Assembly: GCA_035513175.1 (NCBI GenBank)
Contig: DATKCN010000384.1
Coordinates: 1 to 43,960 of the forward strand
Length of the DNA stretch: 43,960 nt
Reading direction: 5' to 3'
DNA from: DATKCN01 sp035513175
GTDB lineage: Bacteria > Chloroflexota > Chloroflexia > Thermomicrobiales > CFX8
This document shows, piece after piece, positions 7,753 through 16,141 of this stretch; position 1 is the first letter of the stretch; every line of letters begins with the position of its first letter. The position numbers and the translations under genes are program-made. The notes beneath the pieces were generated by a model. It worked only from the letters and a program-made list of their open reading frames with translations, did no database searches and had not been told where the DNA came from.

Positions 7753-9318
7753 ATGATGGAGGCGCACTTGAGCGCAGCGGAGACACAGCGTCGGGATCGC
7801 CGTGCGCTGGCGCTTGCCGGGTCGACGTCCGGGCTCGCGACGGTTACGTTCATGCTGGCGACGCGCAATGCACGCGGAACAGATGCGCCAATCGAGCTGT
7901 TGGGCAACGCCATGCTGCAGGCGATGCCGCTAGGAATCTTCACGTTCATGCTCGAAACGTTCCAGCACGCGGCGAAGCCGATGCTGCTGGCGTCACTGAG
8001 CGTGGGCGTCGTGCTGGCCGGCGGAATCCTCGGCACGCTCAGTCGGGGGGCATTAGCCCGCCGCACGTGGCGGCGGATGCTGCTCCGCGTTTTCGGCTAC
8101 ACCACTGGCATCTGGGCGCCGCTGGCGATCCTGCTCGTGGTCATCGCCAGCTTCGGCACGACAGTGCCGCTCGACACGCCGCGGCTGACGACGCTTGCCC
8201 TGTGGCTGGCTGCCGATGCGCTGGCGTACTCTGTCGCGTTGCATTTCTGCGCGCCAGTGCTCGGCGCCATGCTGGCGCCGAGGTCCACCCAGGTGGACGT
8301 TGACGCTCCGGCGGTTGATCAGAGCCGGAGACGACTGCTGGCGGCGTCGGTTGGCGGGCTGATCGTGGCAACCGGACTTGGCCTGTCGGGAGCGTTCATT
8401 CGCGACGTGTACCGTGGAGGAGCCGGGGGGAAGCGCGGCGTAATCCCGGAACCGATCACGCCGGTCGGGCAGTTCTACATCATTTCCAAGAACTTCTCCG
8501 ATCCTCGCGTTGACGTGGATGACTGGGAGCTCCAGCTATCCGGGTTGCTCGATAAGCCGCGCGTCCTGACGCATGACGATCTCCTCGGGTACCCGCAAGT
8601 CACCCAGCTGACGACGTTGACGTGCATCTCGAACCAGATCGGCGGCGATCTGATCGGCAACGCTGAGTGGACCGGCGTGCGGCTGGCGGACCTGCTGCTG
8701 GGAGCGGGCTTGCAATCCGGGACCGTCAAGCTGGCGCTTTATGCGCACGACGGGTACACCGAATCGATGCCACTCTCCAAAGCCCTCGAATCAACTACCT
8801 TGCTGGTTCATGCAATGAACGGCGAACCGCTGACCGCCCGGCACGGACGCCCCGCCAGACTGATCGTCCCGGGCAAGTACGGCATCAAGAACGTGAAGTG
8901 GGTGCGCCGGATCGACGCAGTCGCTGGTGACTTTCGCGGCTTCTGGCAGCAGCGCGGCTGGACTGACGACGCTACGATCCAGACCATGTCGCGCATCGAC
9001 GTTCCTCGTTCGCGCGAGATCATCGGTCTCGACGCGATCGAAATCGGCGGCGTGGCATTCGCCGGAGATCGAGGCATCAGCCGGGTCGAATGGAGCGCTG
9101 ATGGCGGCGTAACGTGGCGGGAGGCTGACGTGATCGAACAGGTTGCAGCGCTGTCATGGGTTATCTGGCGTTCCACGTGGAACCCGACTCGGCGCGGTTC
9201 CCACCGACTCGTCGTGCGCGCGACCGATGGACGCGGGGAAACACAGCCAGAGGAACGACAGTCGCCCATCCCCGACGGAGCCACCGGCCTCCACGGAATT
9301 GATGTTGGCGTCGCGTAG
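7753..9318 (+). CDS. Membrane-anchored sulfite-oxidase-like molybdopterin oxidoreductase
   Basis: The N-terminal 200 residues contain about four hydrophobic spans (MLQAMPLGIFTFML, LLASLSVGVVLAGGIL, LAILLVVIASFG, LALWLAADALAYSVAL) and a fifth just after RRRLLAASVGGLIVATG. The C-terminal 300 residues are a sulfite-oxidase-type molybdopterin domain: the TLTCISNQIGG segment carries the molybdenum-ligating cysteine, and AEWTGVRLADLL and GKYGIKNVKWV are characteristic. A C-terminal immunoglobulin-like dimer domain (ISRVEWSADGGVTW) follows. The catalytic domain is probably exported and tethered. The physiological substrate is unknown; no heme subunit is adjacent. The start is uncertain: ATG 7753 is used, but TTG 7768 has GGAGG (7758-7762) 5 bases before it and GTG 7678 is also open. 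Confidence 0.85.
   Translation: MMEAHLSAAETQRRDRRALALAGSTSGLATVTFMLATRNARGTDAPIELLGNAMLQAMPLGIFTFMLETFQHAAKPMLLASLSVGVVLAGGILGTLSRGALARRTWRRMLLRVFGYTTGIWAPLAILLVVIASFGTTVPLDTPRLTTLALWLAADALAYSVALHFCAPVLGAMLAPRSTQVDVDAPAVDQSRRRLLAASVGGLIVATGLGLSGAFIRDVYRGGAGGKRGVIPEPITPVGQFYIISKNFSDPRVDVDDWELQLSGLLDKPRVLTHDDLLGYPQVTQLTTLTCISNQIGGDLIGNAEWTGVRLADLLLGAGLQSGTVKLALYAHDGYTESMPLSKALESTTLLVHAMNGEPLTARHGRPARLIVPGKYGIKNVKWVRRIDAVAGDFRGFWQQRGWTDDATIQTMSRIDVPRSREIIGLDAIEIGGVAFAGDRGISRVEWSADGGVTWREADVIEQVAALSWVIWRSTWNPTRRGSHRLVVRATDGRGETQPEERQSPIPDGATGLHGIDVGVA
9170..9183. promoter_or_regulatory. Candidate parS centromere-like site
   Basis: GTTCCACGTGGAAC is a perfect 14-base palindrome matching the core of the widely conserved ParB-binding parS site (TGTTYCACGTGRAACA). 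It lies within the 3' part of the molybdoenzyme gene, as many parS sites do lie in coding DNA. A parAB pair is about 23-25 kb away in this window. No other CACGTG-centred match of this quality was noticed. Confidence 0.55.
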
Positions 9319-9434
9319 CGCTCCGTTCATACAGCCAATGCACGACAAGCCGATGCTCGTGCCCAGCGCGCGATCGATGACGTACACTAGCGTGTTGAGG
9401 AATCCACGACGTGTAGATTGGTGGCGCGGGCCAG

Positions 9435-11975
9435 TTGTACGTGATCGAGCAGCAGGACGAAGGGCTGGATTACCGGCGCAGGTACCAGGGGCTCATTGGC
9501 GTAACCAGCAAAGTGCCGATCCGGGACCGATCCATCCTGGGACTCGTCTACACGCCCGGCGTCGCCGAGGCGTGCATGGAGATCGTCCGTAATCCCGACA
9601 GCGTCTTCGATCTCACCAGCCGGGGCAACACGGTTGCGATCATCACCGATGGGTCGGACCTGTTCGGCCGCGAAGGCGGCTCGCCGGAAGCGGCACTGCC
9701 GATTCTTGAGAGCAAGAGCGTCCTGTTCAAGACGTTCGCGGGCGTCGACGCGATGCCGATAGCAATCGACGCTCGCGATCCGTTCGATATCATCGAGACC
9801 GCCTCCGCGCTCGTCCCAACCTTCGGCGCCCTTTGCATCGATGACATCAGCGCCCCACGATCGTTCACAGTCGCGGACCATCTTGAGAAGGCGTGCACCG
9901 TGCCGGTTTTCTCCAACCAGCACCACGGCAGCGCGATTCTGGTGCTCGGAGCGCTGCTTAACGCGCTGAAGGTGACGGACCGGCGCATCGAAGACGTCAA
10001 CGTCGTCGTCGCCGGAGCGGGCATCGCGGGGATTGGCGCGGCGCGGCTGCTGTGCCGGGCGGGCGTCAGGCATATCGTCGTCTGCGACCGGGCCGGCGCG
10101 ATCTACGCCGGTCGCCCGGAGCGGATGAACTGGGCGAAGGCGTACCTGGCGAAGGAAACGAACCGCGACCAGCGGCGTGGGTCGCTGGCGGACATGATGG
10201 CGGGCGCGGACGTGTTCATCGGACTCTCCAGCGAAGCAATCGTCTCGCAGGAGATGGTGGCGTCGATGGCGCCCGACCCGGTCGTATTGGCGCTGGCGAT
10301 CCCCAATCCGGAGATTGCTCCTGAGATGGCCAAACAGGCGGGCGCGAGGGTCATCGCCACCGGCCGCTCCGACCATCCGAACATGATGGATATTTCGCTG
10401 GTGTTTCCCGGCGTGTTCCGAGGGCTGCTGGACAGCCGGGCGCGCAATATCCGATTGCGGACGCTGGTCTATGCTGCTGAGGCGCTGGCGTCGCTGGTGC
10501 CGGAACACGAGCTGAACGTCGATAACATCGTTCCGCGCATCTTCGACTTCCGGGTGGCGCCAACGATCGCTGCGGCGGTCGTGCAGGCGGCGCTCGAAAC
10601 GGGGGAGGCGCAGAACGACGTGCGGCCCGAGGTGGTGGCCGAACGCACGAAACGCTACGTCTACGAGGGCATCATGCCCAGCCGGGCGTCGGCGAATGAC
10701 GTGGCGCGCGGCCGGCGCAAACCGAAGGGTCTGAAAGAAGAATCGCTTGACCTGCGCTACAAGCACGGAGGGGTGCTTGAGATTCGGTCGAAGGTTCCAA
10801 TACGCGACCACCACATTCTGAATGTGTTGTACGTTCCTCCCGCTGCACTGGCGCCGGCGGTCGAGATCCGGAACGATCCGCTGGCGGTCTATGACCTTAC
10901 GGTCAAGGGCAATCTCGTGGCGATCGTGACGGACGGCTCGGCTGTGCTCGGGCTTGGGGACATCGGCCCCGAGGCGGCGCTGCCGGTGATGGAGGGCAAG
11001 GCGGTCCTGTTCCAGACACTGGCGGGAGTGGAGGCGTTTCCGATCTGCCTGTCGGAACGTGACCCGGAGAAGATCGTCGACATCGTGGCCCGCATCTCGC
11101 CGTCGTTCGGAGGCATTAACCTGGAGGACATTTCCGCGCCGCGCTGCTTCGAGATCGAGGCAAAGCTCAAGGAGCGGCTGGATCTGCCGGTTTTCCACGA
11201 TGACCAGCACGGCACGGCTGTCGTGGTGCTGGCGGCGCTTGTCAACTCGTTGCGACTGCGAGGGAGCACGCTCGAAAACTCCCAGGTTGTCATAAATGGA
11301 GCAGGAGCCGCGGGCACGGCGGTCGCGAAGCTGCTGCTGTCGTCCGGCGTCGGCGACATCATCATGTGCGACCGGCATGGGGCGATCTACAGCGGGCGCA
11401 AGGACGGGATGAATCGGTCCAAGGAGGAAATCGCCCGTCTGACGAACCGTGAGAACGTGCAGGGCGATCTGCTGACAGTGATGGCGGGCGCGGACGTGTT
11501 CGTAGGCGTGTCGGCGGCGGGCGCGATGACGCCAGCGTGTGTGTCGACGATGAACAGCAAGCCGATCATCTTTGCGCTGGCCAACCCAACTCCCGAGATC
11601 GAGCCAGCGCTGGCCCACGAGGCGGGCGCGCTGGTGGTCGCAACCGGGCGCTCCGACTTCCCGAATCAGGTGAATAACTCGTTGGCGTTCCCCGGCATCT
11701 TTCGGGGGGCGCTCGACGCGAAAGCGCGCGACATCAATGACGCGATGAAGGTGGCGGCAGCGTCGGCGATAGCCTCTTTGGTGACTGATGCCGAGCTTTC
11801 AGTGGACTATGTCGTGCCGGAGGCGCTCGACCTGCGGGTGCCGCCAGCCGTGGCGGGCGCGGTGGCGACAGCGGCGGTCGACACGGGCGTCGCGCGCGTG
11901 AACGTCGATCCGGCGGATGTTGAGGAGCGCACGCGCGAGCGAATTTACTCAGGAACGGCGCCGAACTGGGGTTGA
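9435..11975 (+). CDS. Tandem malic enzyme: degenerate N-terminal copy fused to an intact-looking copy
   Basis: The 846-residue protein contains two full malic-enzyme units (about 1-410 and 440-846); ordinary MaeB-like enzymes have one of about 400. Malic enzyme decarboxylates malate to pyruvate with NAD(P). The C-terminal unit keeps K522 (EGKAVLF), the metal pair E564-D565 (NLEDISAPR) and D589-D590 (FHDDQHGTA), though its tyrosine loop is LYVPPA. The N-terminal unit keeps the tyrosine loop VYTPGVA (39-44), K94 and a DD pair at 136-137, but FHDDQHGT has become FSNQHHGS (159-166), losing the metal-ligand aspartates. Both keep a Rossmann nucleotide loop (AGAGIAGIGAA; NGAGAAGTAVA). I infer a regulatory or structural N-half. 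TTG 9435 or GTG 9441 starts it; no strong ribosome-binding site is visible. Confidence 0.88.
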   Translation: MYVIEQQDEGLDYRRRYQGLIGVTSKVPIRDRSILGLVYTPGVAEACMEIVRNPDSVFDLTSRGNTVAIITDGSDLFGREGGSPEAALPILESKSVLFKTFAGVDAMPIAIDARDPFDIIETASALVPTFGALCIDDISAPRSFTVADHLEKACTVPVFSNQHHGSAILVLGALLNALKVTDRRIEDVNVVVAGAGIAGIGAARLLCRAGVRHIVVCDRAGAIYAGRPERMNWAKAYLAKETNRDQRRGSLADMMAGADVFIGLSSEAIVSQEMVASMAPDPVVLALAIPNPEIAPEMAKQAGARVIATGRSDHPNMMDISLVFPGVFRGLLDSRARNIRLRTLVYAAEALASLVPEHELNVDNIVPRIFDFRVAPTIAAAVVQAALETGEAQNDVRPEVVAERTKRYVYEGIMPSRASANDVARGRRKPKGLKEESLDLRYKHGGVLEIRSKVPIRDHHILNVLYVPPAALAPAVEIRNDPLAVYDLTVKGNLVAIVTDGSAVLGLGDIGPEAALPVMEGKAVLFQTLAGVEAFPICLSERDPEKIVDIVARISPSFGGINLEDISAPRCFEIEAKLKERLDLPVFHDDQHGTAVVVLAALVNSLRLRGSTLENSQVVINGAGAAGTAVAKLLLSSGVGDIIMCDRHGAIYSGRKDGMNRSKEEIARLTNRENVQGDLLTVMAGADVFVGVSAAGAMTPACVSTMNSKPIIFALANPTPEIEPALAHEAGALVVATGRSDFPNQVNNSLAFPGIFRGALDAKARDINDAMKVAAASAIASLVTDAELSVDYVVPEALDLRVPPAVAGAVATAAVDTGVARVNVDPADVEERTRERIYSGTAPNWG

Positions 11976-11990
11976 GTCGAAGTTGGAGAG

Positions 11991-12605
11991 TCAGCGCGTG
12001 ACCGGAGTGCGCTTCAGTTCGTACTGTGTCTCGGTCGAGCAGTACCAGTCGCCCGTTAGTCGTCCAACGGCTCGTAGATTCTGCAGATCGATTCGCTCAC
12101 GCTCCATCAGCAATTCGTCCCGCAAGTGGATGCGCACGACTTCGCCGATGATGAGATGGGCGCCGTATGGCGGTCCGCCGACCGGGAAGATCTGCCGCGC
12201 GACGCACTCCAGGTTGGCGGGCGCCTCGGCGACACGTTTCGACTTCACGACATCACTGGCGACGGGGGTGAGTCCGCTCGTCTCGAACTCGCTGACGCCC
12301 TCCGGCCAATCGGCGGCGGTGTTGGCCATGTGTGGCCCGATCTCCGCGTTGACGGTGTTGATGACGAAATCGCCCGTGTCACGGATGTTGCGCAGCGTGT
12401 CCTTGGTCTTGCCCTCGCGAGCGCCGACGGAGATGGCGAGGTGCGGAGGACTTGACGTAATCATCATGAAGAAACTGAACGGCGCAAGGTTGTCGAGCCC
12501 GTCCTTACTGATCGTCGAGGTCCAACCAATCGGTCGAGGCACGATCAGGCCAGCCATGAGCTTGTACACGCGCTGGGCTTCCATCTCGGCGGGGTCGAAT
12601 TTCAT
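11991..12605 (-). CDS. Flavin reductase-like FMN-binding split-barrel protein
   Basis: The 204-residue protein matches the DIM6/NTAB flavin reductase-like family. MAGLIVPRPIGWTSTISKDGLDNLAPFSFFM carries the strand and NLAPFS loop that bind FMN, followed by PPHLAISVGAREGKTKDTLRNIRDTGDFVIN, the family's KDTxxNI segment. Members reduce flavins or act as flavin-dependent oxidoreductases or heme-binding oxygenase-like proteins, so the reaction is open. It lies 27 bases downstream of pdxH on the same strand, probably co-transcribed; both are FMN split barrels. PdxH supplies PLP and this protein may simply share the operon. It converges with the malic enzyme gene, leaving only 15 bases between stops. 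Confidence 0.85.
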   Translation of the reverse strand: MKFDPAEMEAQRVYKLMAGLIVPRPIGWTSTISKDGLDNLAPFSFFMMITSSPPHLAISVGAREGKTKDTLRNIRDTGDFVINTVNAEIGPHMANTAADWPEGVSEFETSGLTPVASDVVKSKRVAEAPANLECVARQIFPVGGPPYGAHLIIGEVVRIHLRDELLMERERIDLQNLRAVGRLTGDWYCSTETQYELKRTPVTR

Positions 12606-12632
12606 CCGGGGCTTCCTTCCGATCCGGCGCTG

Positions 12633-13298
12633 TCACGGCGAAAGCCGCTCGACGCGCCACGCACAGTCCTCCTGGCGAGTGTAGTACAGGCGGTCGTGCA
12701 AGCGGCTCGGGCGTCCGTGCCAGAACTCGAAGGAGGACGGTGTCAGGCGGTAGCCACCCCAGAAGGGCGGGGTAGGGATGTCGCGCCCCTGGTATTCGAT
12801 GATGAGCGCGTTCATGCGCTCGTCCAGCTCGTCGCGCCCCGAGATGATCTGGCTCTGATTCGAGGCCCACGCGCCGAGGCGGCTCAGTTCGCCGCGCGAC
12901 TGGAAGTATTCGTGCGATTCCGCTTCAGTGACGCGCGCAACGGCGCCTTCGACGCGCACCTGGCGGGTCAGTTCCGGCCAATAGAACAGCAGGGTTGCAT
13001 ACGGGTTCTGCGCCAGGTCGCGCCCCTTGCGGCTCTCGTAGTTGGTGTAGAAGACAAAGCCATGGTCGTCGAAGCCTTTGAGCAGGACGATGCGGGCGGA
13101 GGGGCGACCGTCCGCGGAGGCTGTCGCCAGCGTCATGGCGTTCGTTTCGTAGACTCCGGCGTCCATCGCGTCGCGGAACCAGGCGGCGAACTGCGCGAAT
13201 GGGTCAGGATCGCATTCTTCTTCGCTCAGCCCTTCCAGGCCGTACTCGCGCCGCAGGTCGGCAATCGACAGACCAGGCCTGGAGACACTACTGGACAT
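12633..13298 (-). CDS. pdxH: Pyridoxamine 5'-phosphate oxidase
   Basis: A 221-residue enzyme of normal PdxH length that oxidises pyridoxamine or pyridoxine 5'-phosphate to PLP using FMN and oxygen. Family landmarks are in order: AMTLATASADGRPSARIVLLKGFDDHGFVFYTNYESRKGRDL (FMN-binding strand and loop), the FYWPELTRQVRVEG segment, SRGELSRLGAWASNQSQ, PPFWGGYRLTP and the C-terminal EFWHGRPSRLHDRLYY substrate-binding motif. The C-terminal RVERLSP matches the usual end. It is cytosolic and leads a two-gene minus-strand unit with the flavin reductase-like gene. The window has PLP enzymes (the aminotransferase at 1.9 kb) but no other vitamin B6 genes. Confidence 0.97.
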   Translation of the reverse strand: MSSSVSRPGLSIADLRREYGLEGLSEEECDPDPFAQFAAWFRDAMDAGVYETNAMTLATASADGRPSARIVLLKGFDDHGFVFYTNYESRKGRDLAQNPYATLLFYWPELTRQVRVEGAVARVTEAESHEYFQSRGELSRLGAWASNQSQIISGRDELDERMNALIIEYQGRDIPTPPFWGGYRLTPSSFEFWHGRPSRLHDRLYYTRQEDCAWRVERLSP

Positions 13299-13387
13299 TC
13301 GCTCGCCACTTCACTTCCCGCGACCGGCGTCGACGGACGACGGATCATCCTTCGGTGATCATACATCGCGCCTGAGCCGTCCCGGTG

Positions 13388-15079
13388 TCATGCGGTGGTG
13401 GTCTTGAAGCCTGCTGTCGATGACGCGAGCGACGCGACATCTACGACATCCAATAGACGTCCTTCGACGAGCGTCAGGACGCGTCCCCCGAAGCGCTCGA
13501 TGAACCAGCGATCGTGTGAGACGGCGATAATCGGGCCGGGGAAGGAGACGAGCGCATCCTCGAACGCTTCGAGGATGTCGAAGCTTAGGTGGTTGGTCGG
13601 CTCGTCCAGCAGTAGCACATTCGCCTTTTCAGCAACCAGGCGGGCGATCTGGAGCTTGCGTCGCTGTCCGGCGCTCAGCTCGCCGACGTGCTTCGGCAGG
13701 TCGTCCAACGCGAACAGTCCGTAGCGAAACAGGTCCGAGATGAACTCGTCCTCGTAGCCAATCAGGCCGTCGCGGTACGTGTCGAGCACGCTTCGATCCT
13801 TCCTGAGCGAGCGGCCGTCCTGGTCCAGGTAGCCGACACGGGCAGTCGGAGCGACAGTCACGAGCCCGCTTTCGGGTTCGAGCTGCCCGGCGATGATGTC
13901 GAGTAGCGTCGACTTGCCGGCTCCGTTCGGACCGACGATGACGACGCGGTCGCGCGGTCCGAGCGTGAGTGAAAGCTCGTCGAGGACAGGCTTGCCGTCG
14001 AAGCGGTGCGAGACGTGCTGGGCGGAGATGACGATTTCGCTGCGAAGCTCGTCCGGATCAAAGGCGGGGTTGATGCTGAGCACCGATGGAGGCTTGGGGA
14101 TGGGATCTTCCTCGATGCGACGCACGCGCTCCTCGGCATTGCGGACGTTGCGGGAGACGGCGGAGGCGACGCGACCGCCCTTAAAGTCATAGGTCGTCTT
14201 GGCCGGGTCGCGCTGCGGGCGATTGTGCGCCACCTGGTGGCCGGTAGTACGGATGACACGCTTCAGATCGGCGATCTCCTCGAGCTGCTCCTGGTACTCG
14301 ATTTCCCACCGTTCGCGCTGCCGGGCCCGTTCAAGCGCGTAGGCGTCGTAGTCGCCCACGTACTCAGTTGCCGCATGGGCGTGCTCGTCGACTTCGACAA
14401 TCTTTGTGACGGTGCGGTTCAGGAAGCGGCGGTCGTGGGAGATGGCCAGCACGGAGCCTCGGTAACCCGCGAGATAGGTCTCCAGCCAGGCGATCCTGGC
14501 GAAGTCGAGGTGATTGGTAGGTTCGTCCAGCAGCAGCAGGTCGGGAGATTTGAGCAGCAGCGTCGCCAGCTGCACACGCGCCTGCTCGCCGCCAGAGAGG
14601 GTCGCGAACCGACGCTCGCGGGGCAGATGATCGATGCTGAGCCCGGCGAAGACGATGTTGATGCGGTGGTCGAGGTCGTAGCCGCCGCGCCGCTCGAACT
14701 GGTCCGCCAGCTCTCCGTACTCGGCCAGCTCCGCGGCGAGTTCGTCGCCGCCGATTGCCATCCGCGCTTCCAGCAGGCGCAGACGTGTTTCGATCTCACG
14801 CAGCGATCCGATTGAGTCATAGACGAGGTCGTCGATGGACGCACTCCCCGCGTCGGGCGGCTGCTGCGGCAGGTAACCGACGATTGCGCCGGACGCGATG
14901 GCTACGGAGCCGATGTCGGCCTGCATCTCGCCGGTGATGATGCGCAGCAGGGTCGACTTGCCCGCGCCGTTCGCGCCGACGAGACCGGCTCGCTCACCAT
15001 CGTTGACGAGCAGCGAGACGTTCGACAATACCTGTGTTGAGCCCCAGGCCTTGGAGACCTGCAGAACGGAAAGCATCAT
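13388..15079 (-). CDS. ABC-F family ATPase (ribosome-associated, Uup/EttA-like)
   Basis: Two ABC ATPase domains lie in one 563-residue soluble polypeptide without membrane spans, the ABC-F layout. Domain 1 has GANGAGKSTLL, LSGGEQARVQLA and LLLLDEPTNHLD; domain 2 has GPNGAGKSTLLD, LSAGQRRKLQIA and VLLLDEPTNHLS. Both signature and Walker sequences are intact. The inter-domain linker (about 245-320) is charged and helical, as in ABC-F proteins that reach the ribosomal E site. ABC-F members regulate translation, rescue stalled ribosomes or confer antibiotic protection; which applies cannot be told from sequence alone. The double ATG at 15079/15076 leaves the exact start open. The gene is divergent from the enoyl-CoA hydratase gene. 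Confidence 0.93.
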   Translation of the reverse strand: MMLSVLQVSKAWGSTQVLSNVSLLVNDGERAGLVGANGAGKSTLLRIITGEMQADIGSVAIASGAIVGYLPQQPPDAGSASIDDLVYDSIGSLREIETRLRLLEARMAIGGDELAAELAEYGELADQFERRGGYDLDHRINIVFAGLSIDHLPRERRFATLSGGEQARVQLATLLLKSPDLLLLDEPTNHLDFARIAWLETYLAGYRGSVLAISHDRRFLNRTVTKIVEVDEHAHAATEYVGDYDAYALERARQRERWEIEYQEQLEEIADLKRVIRTTGHQVAHNRPQRDPAKTTYDFKGGRVASAVSRNVRNAEERVRRIEEDPIPKPPSVLSINPAFDPDELRSEIVISAQHVSHRFDGKPVLDELSLTLGPRDRVVIVGPNGAGKSTLLDIIAGQLEPESGLVTVAPTARVGYLDQDGRSLRKDRSVLDTYRDGLIGYEDEFISDLFRYGLFALDDLPKHVGELSAGQRRKLQIARLVAEKANVLLLDEPTNHLSFDILEAFEDALVSFPGPIIAVSHDRWFIERFGGRVLTLVEGRLLDVVDVASLASSTAGFKTTTA

Positions 15080-15349
15080 GGTGTGCCAGTAACCCTAAAC
15101 GGAGTCGCGACAATGGCATGCGCCCGGTTCGGCGGAGAGCCGTGGCGGGCAACGAGTTGGTTACTGGTTTATGAGGTCACCGGAGAAGTGTCTCCCATCG
15201 TGCTAACGGCGCCTTCGCACCGCGCCGAGGGGAGGGTACCAGCAGGCTCCGGGTTGTGGCAAGCGTGAGTCGTCGCTGTTGCGCTGGCAGGCGCGCGACC
15301 GTACCATCGGACGTGGCGACGCGACGACATGATGAGAGGGAGGCGACCG

Positions 15350-16141
15350 ATGGCTGAAACGGCAGTCGCGCAGGACGTTCTGTTCGAGCGTCGCGGCCAG
15401 GTGGCCTGGCTCACGTTCAACCGGCCACATGCGCGGAATGCGATGACGTTCGAAATGTACGACGCGATCTCGCGGGCGTGTGACGACGTGGAGTCCGACC
15501 CCGAATTGCGGGTACTGGTGCTCACCGGCGCGGGCGACAAGGCGTTCGTGGCGGGCACGGACATCAGCCAGTTCCAGGCGTTCACCGATCCGGAAGACGC
15601 TTTGGGGTACGAGACGCGCATGGACGCGGTCATTACGCGGTTGGAGAGCGTGCAGCGTCCCACGATCGCGGCCATTCGCGGCTACGCGGTCGGCGGTGGC
15701 GCGGCGATCGCGGCTGCCTGCGACATGCGCATCTGCTCCCCGGACGCGAAGTTCGGCGTGCCGATCTCGCGCACGCTGGGCAACTGCCTGTCCACGAACG
15801 GCTACGCGCGGCTGATCGACCTGATCGGACCGGCGCGCACTAAGGCGCTCATCTTTACCGCCAGCATGGTCAGCGCCGAAGAGGCGCTGCAGATCGGGCT
15901 GGCCAACGAGGTGGTGGAGTCGGACCGGCTCGAAGCGCGTGTGACCGAAGTGGCGGAGCAGATCGCGAAGAACGCGCCGATCACGATTCAGGTGACGAAG
16001 GAGGCGGTGCGCCGCATCATGTTGCACCGCCGTCAGAAACGGGATGAGGAACTTATCCTGCGGGCCTACATGAGCGAGGACTTCAAGGAGGGGGTCAGCG
16101 CCTTCCTGGAGAAGCGCCAGCCGGAGTGGAAGGGTCGATGA
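15350..16141 (+). CDS. Enoyl-CoA hydratase/isomerase family protein
   Basis: A 263-residue crotonase-fold protein. The oxyanion-hole segments are present as FNRPHARNAMT near residue 25 and AIRGYAVGGGAAIAAACDMRI near 105; the C-terminal helix and EEALQIGLANEVV segment are typical. Of the usual catalytic glutamates, the region corresponding to the first (KFGVPISRTLG) lacks an obvious Glu, so hydratase activity on simple enoyl-CoAs is doubtful and another crotonase reaction is possible. The ATG at 15350 follows GAGGGAGG by 6 bases. The stop overlaps the next gene's start (ATGA), so it is translationally coupled to the CaiB-type CoA-transferase, suggesting joint work on a CoA ester such as a carnitine-like or aromatic acid. 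Confidence 0.92.
   Translation: MAETAVAQDVLFERRGQVAWLTFNRPHARNAMTFEMYDAISRACDDVESDPELRVLVLTGAGDKAFVAGTDISQFQAFTDPEDALGYETRMDAVITRLESVQRPTIAAIRGYAVGGGAAIAAACDMRICSPDAKFGVPISRTLGNCLSTNGYARLIDLIGPARTKALIFTASMVSAEEALQIGLANEVVESDRLEARVTEVAEQIAKNAPITIQVTKEAVRRIMLHRRQKRDEELILRAYMSEDFKEGVSAFLEKRQPEWKGR

Noticed and set aside
9387..11618. Long open frame antisense to the malic enzyme gene
   Set aside because: Arg/His-rich product with no family signature; mirrors the third-position GC bias of the real gene.
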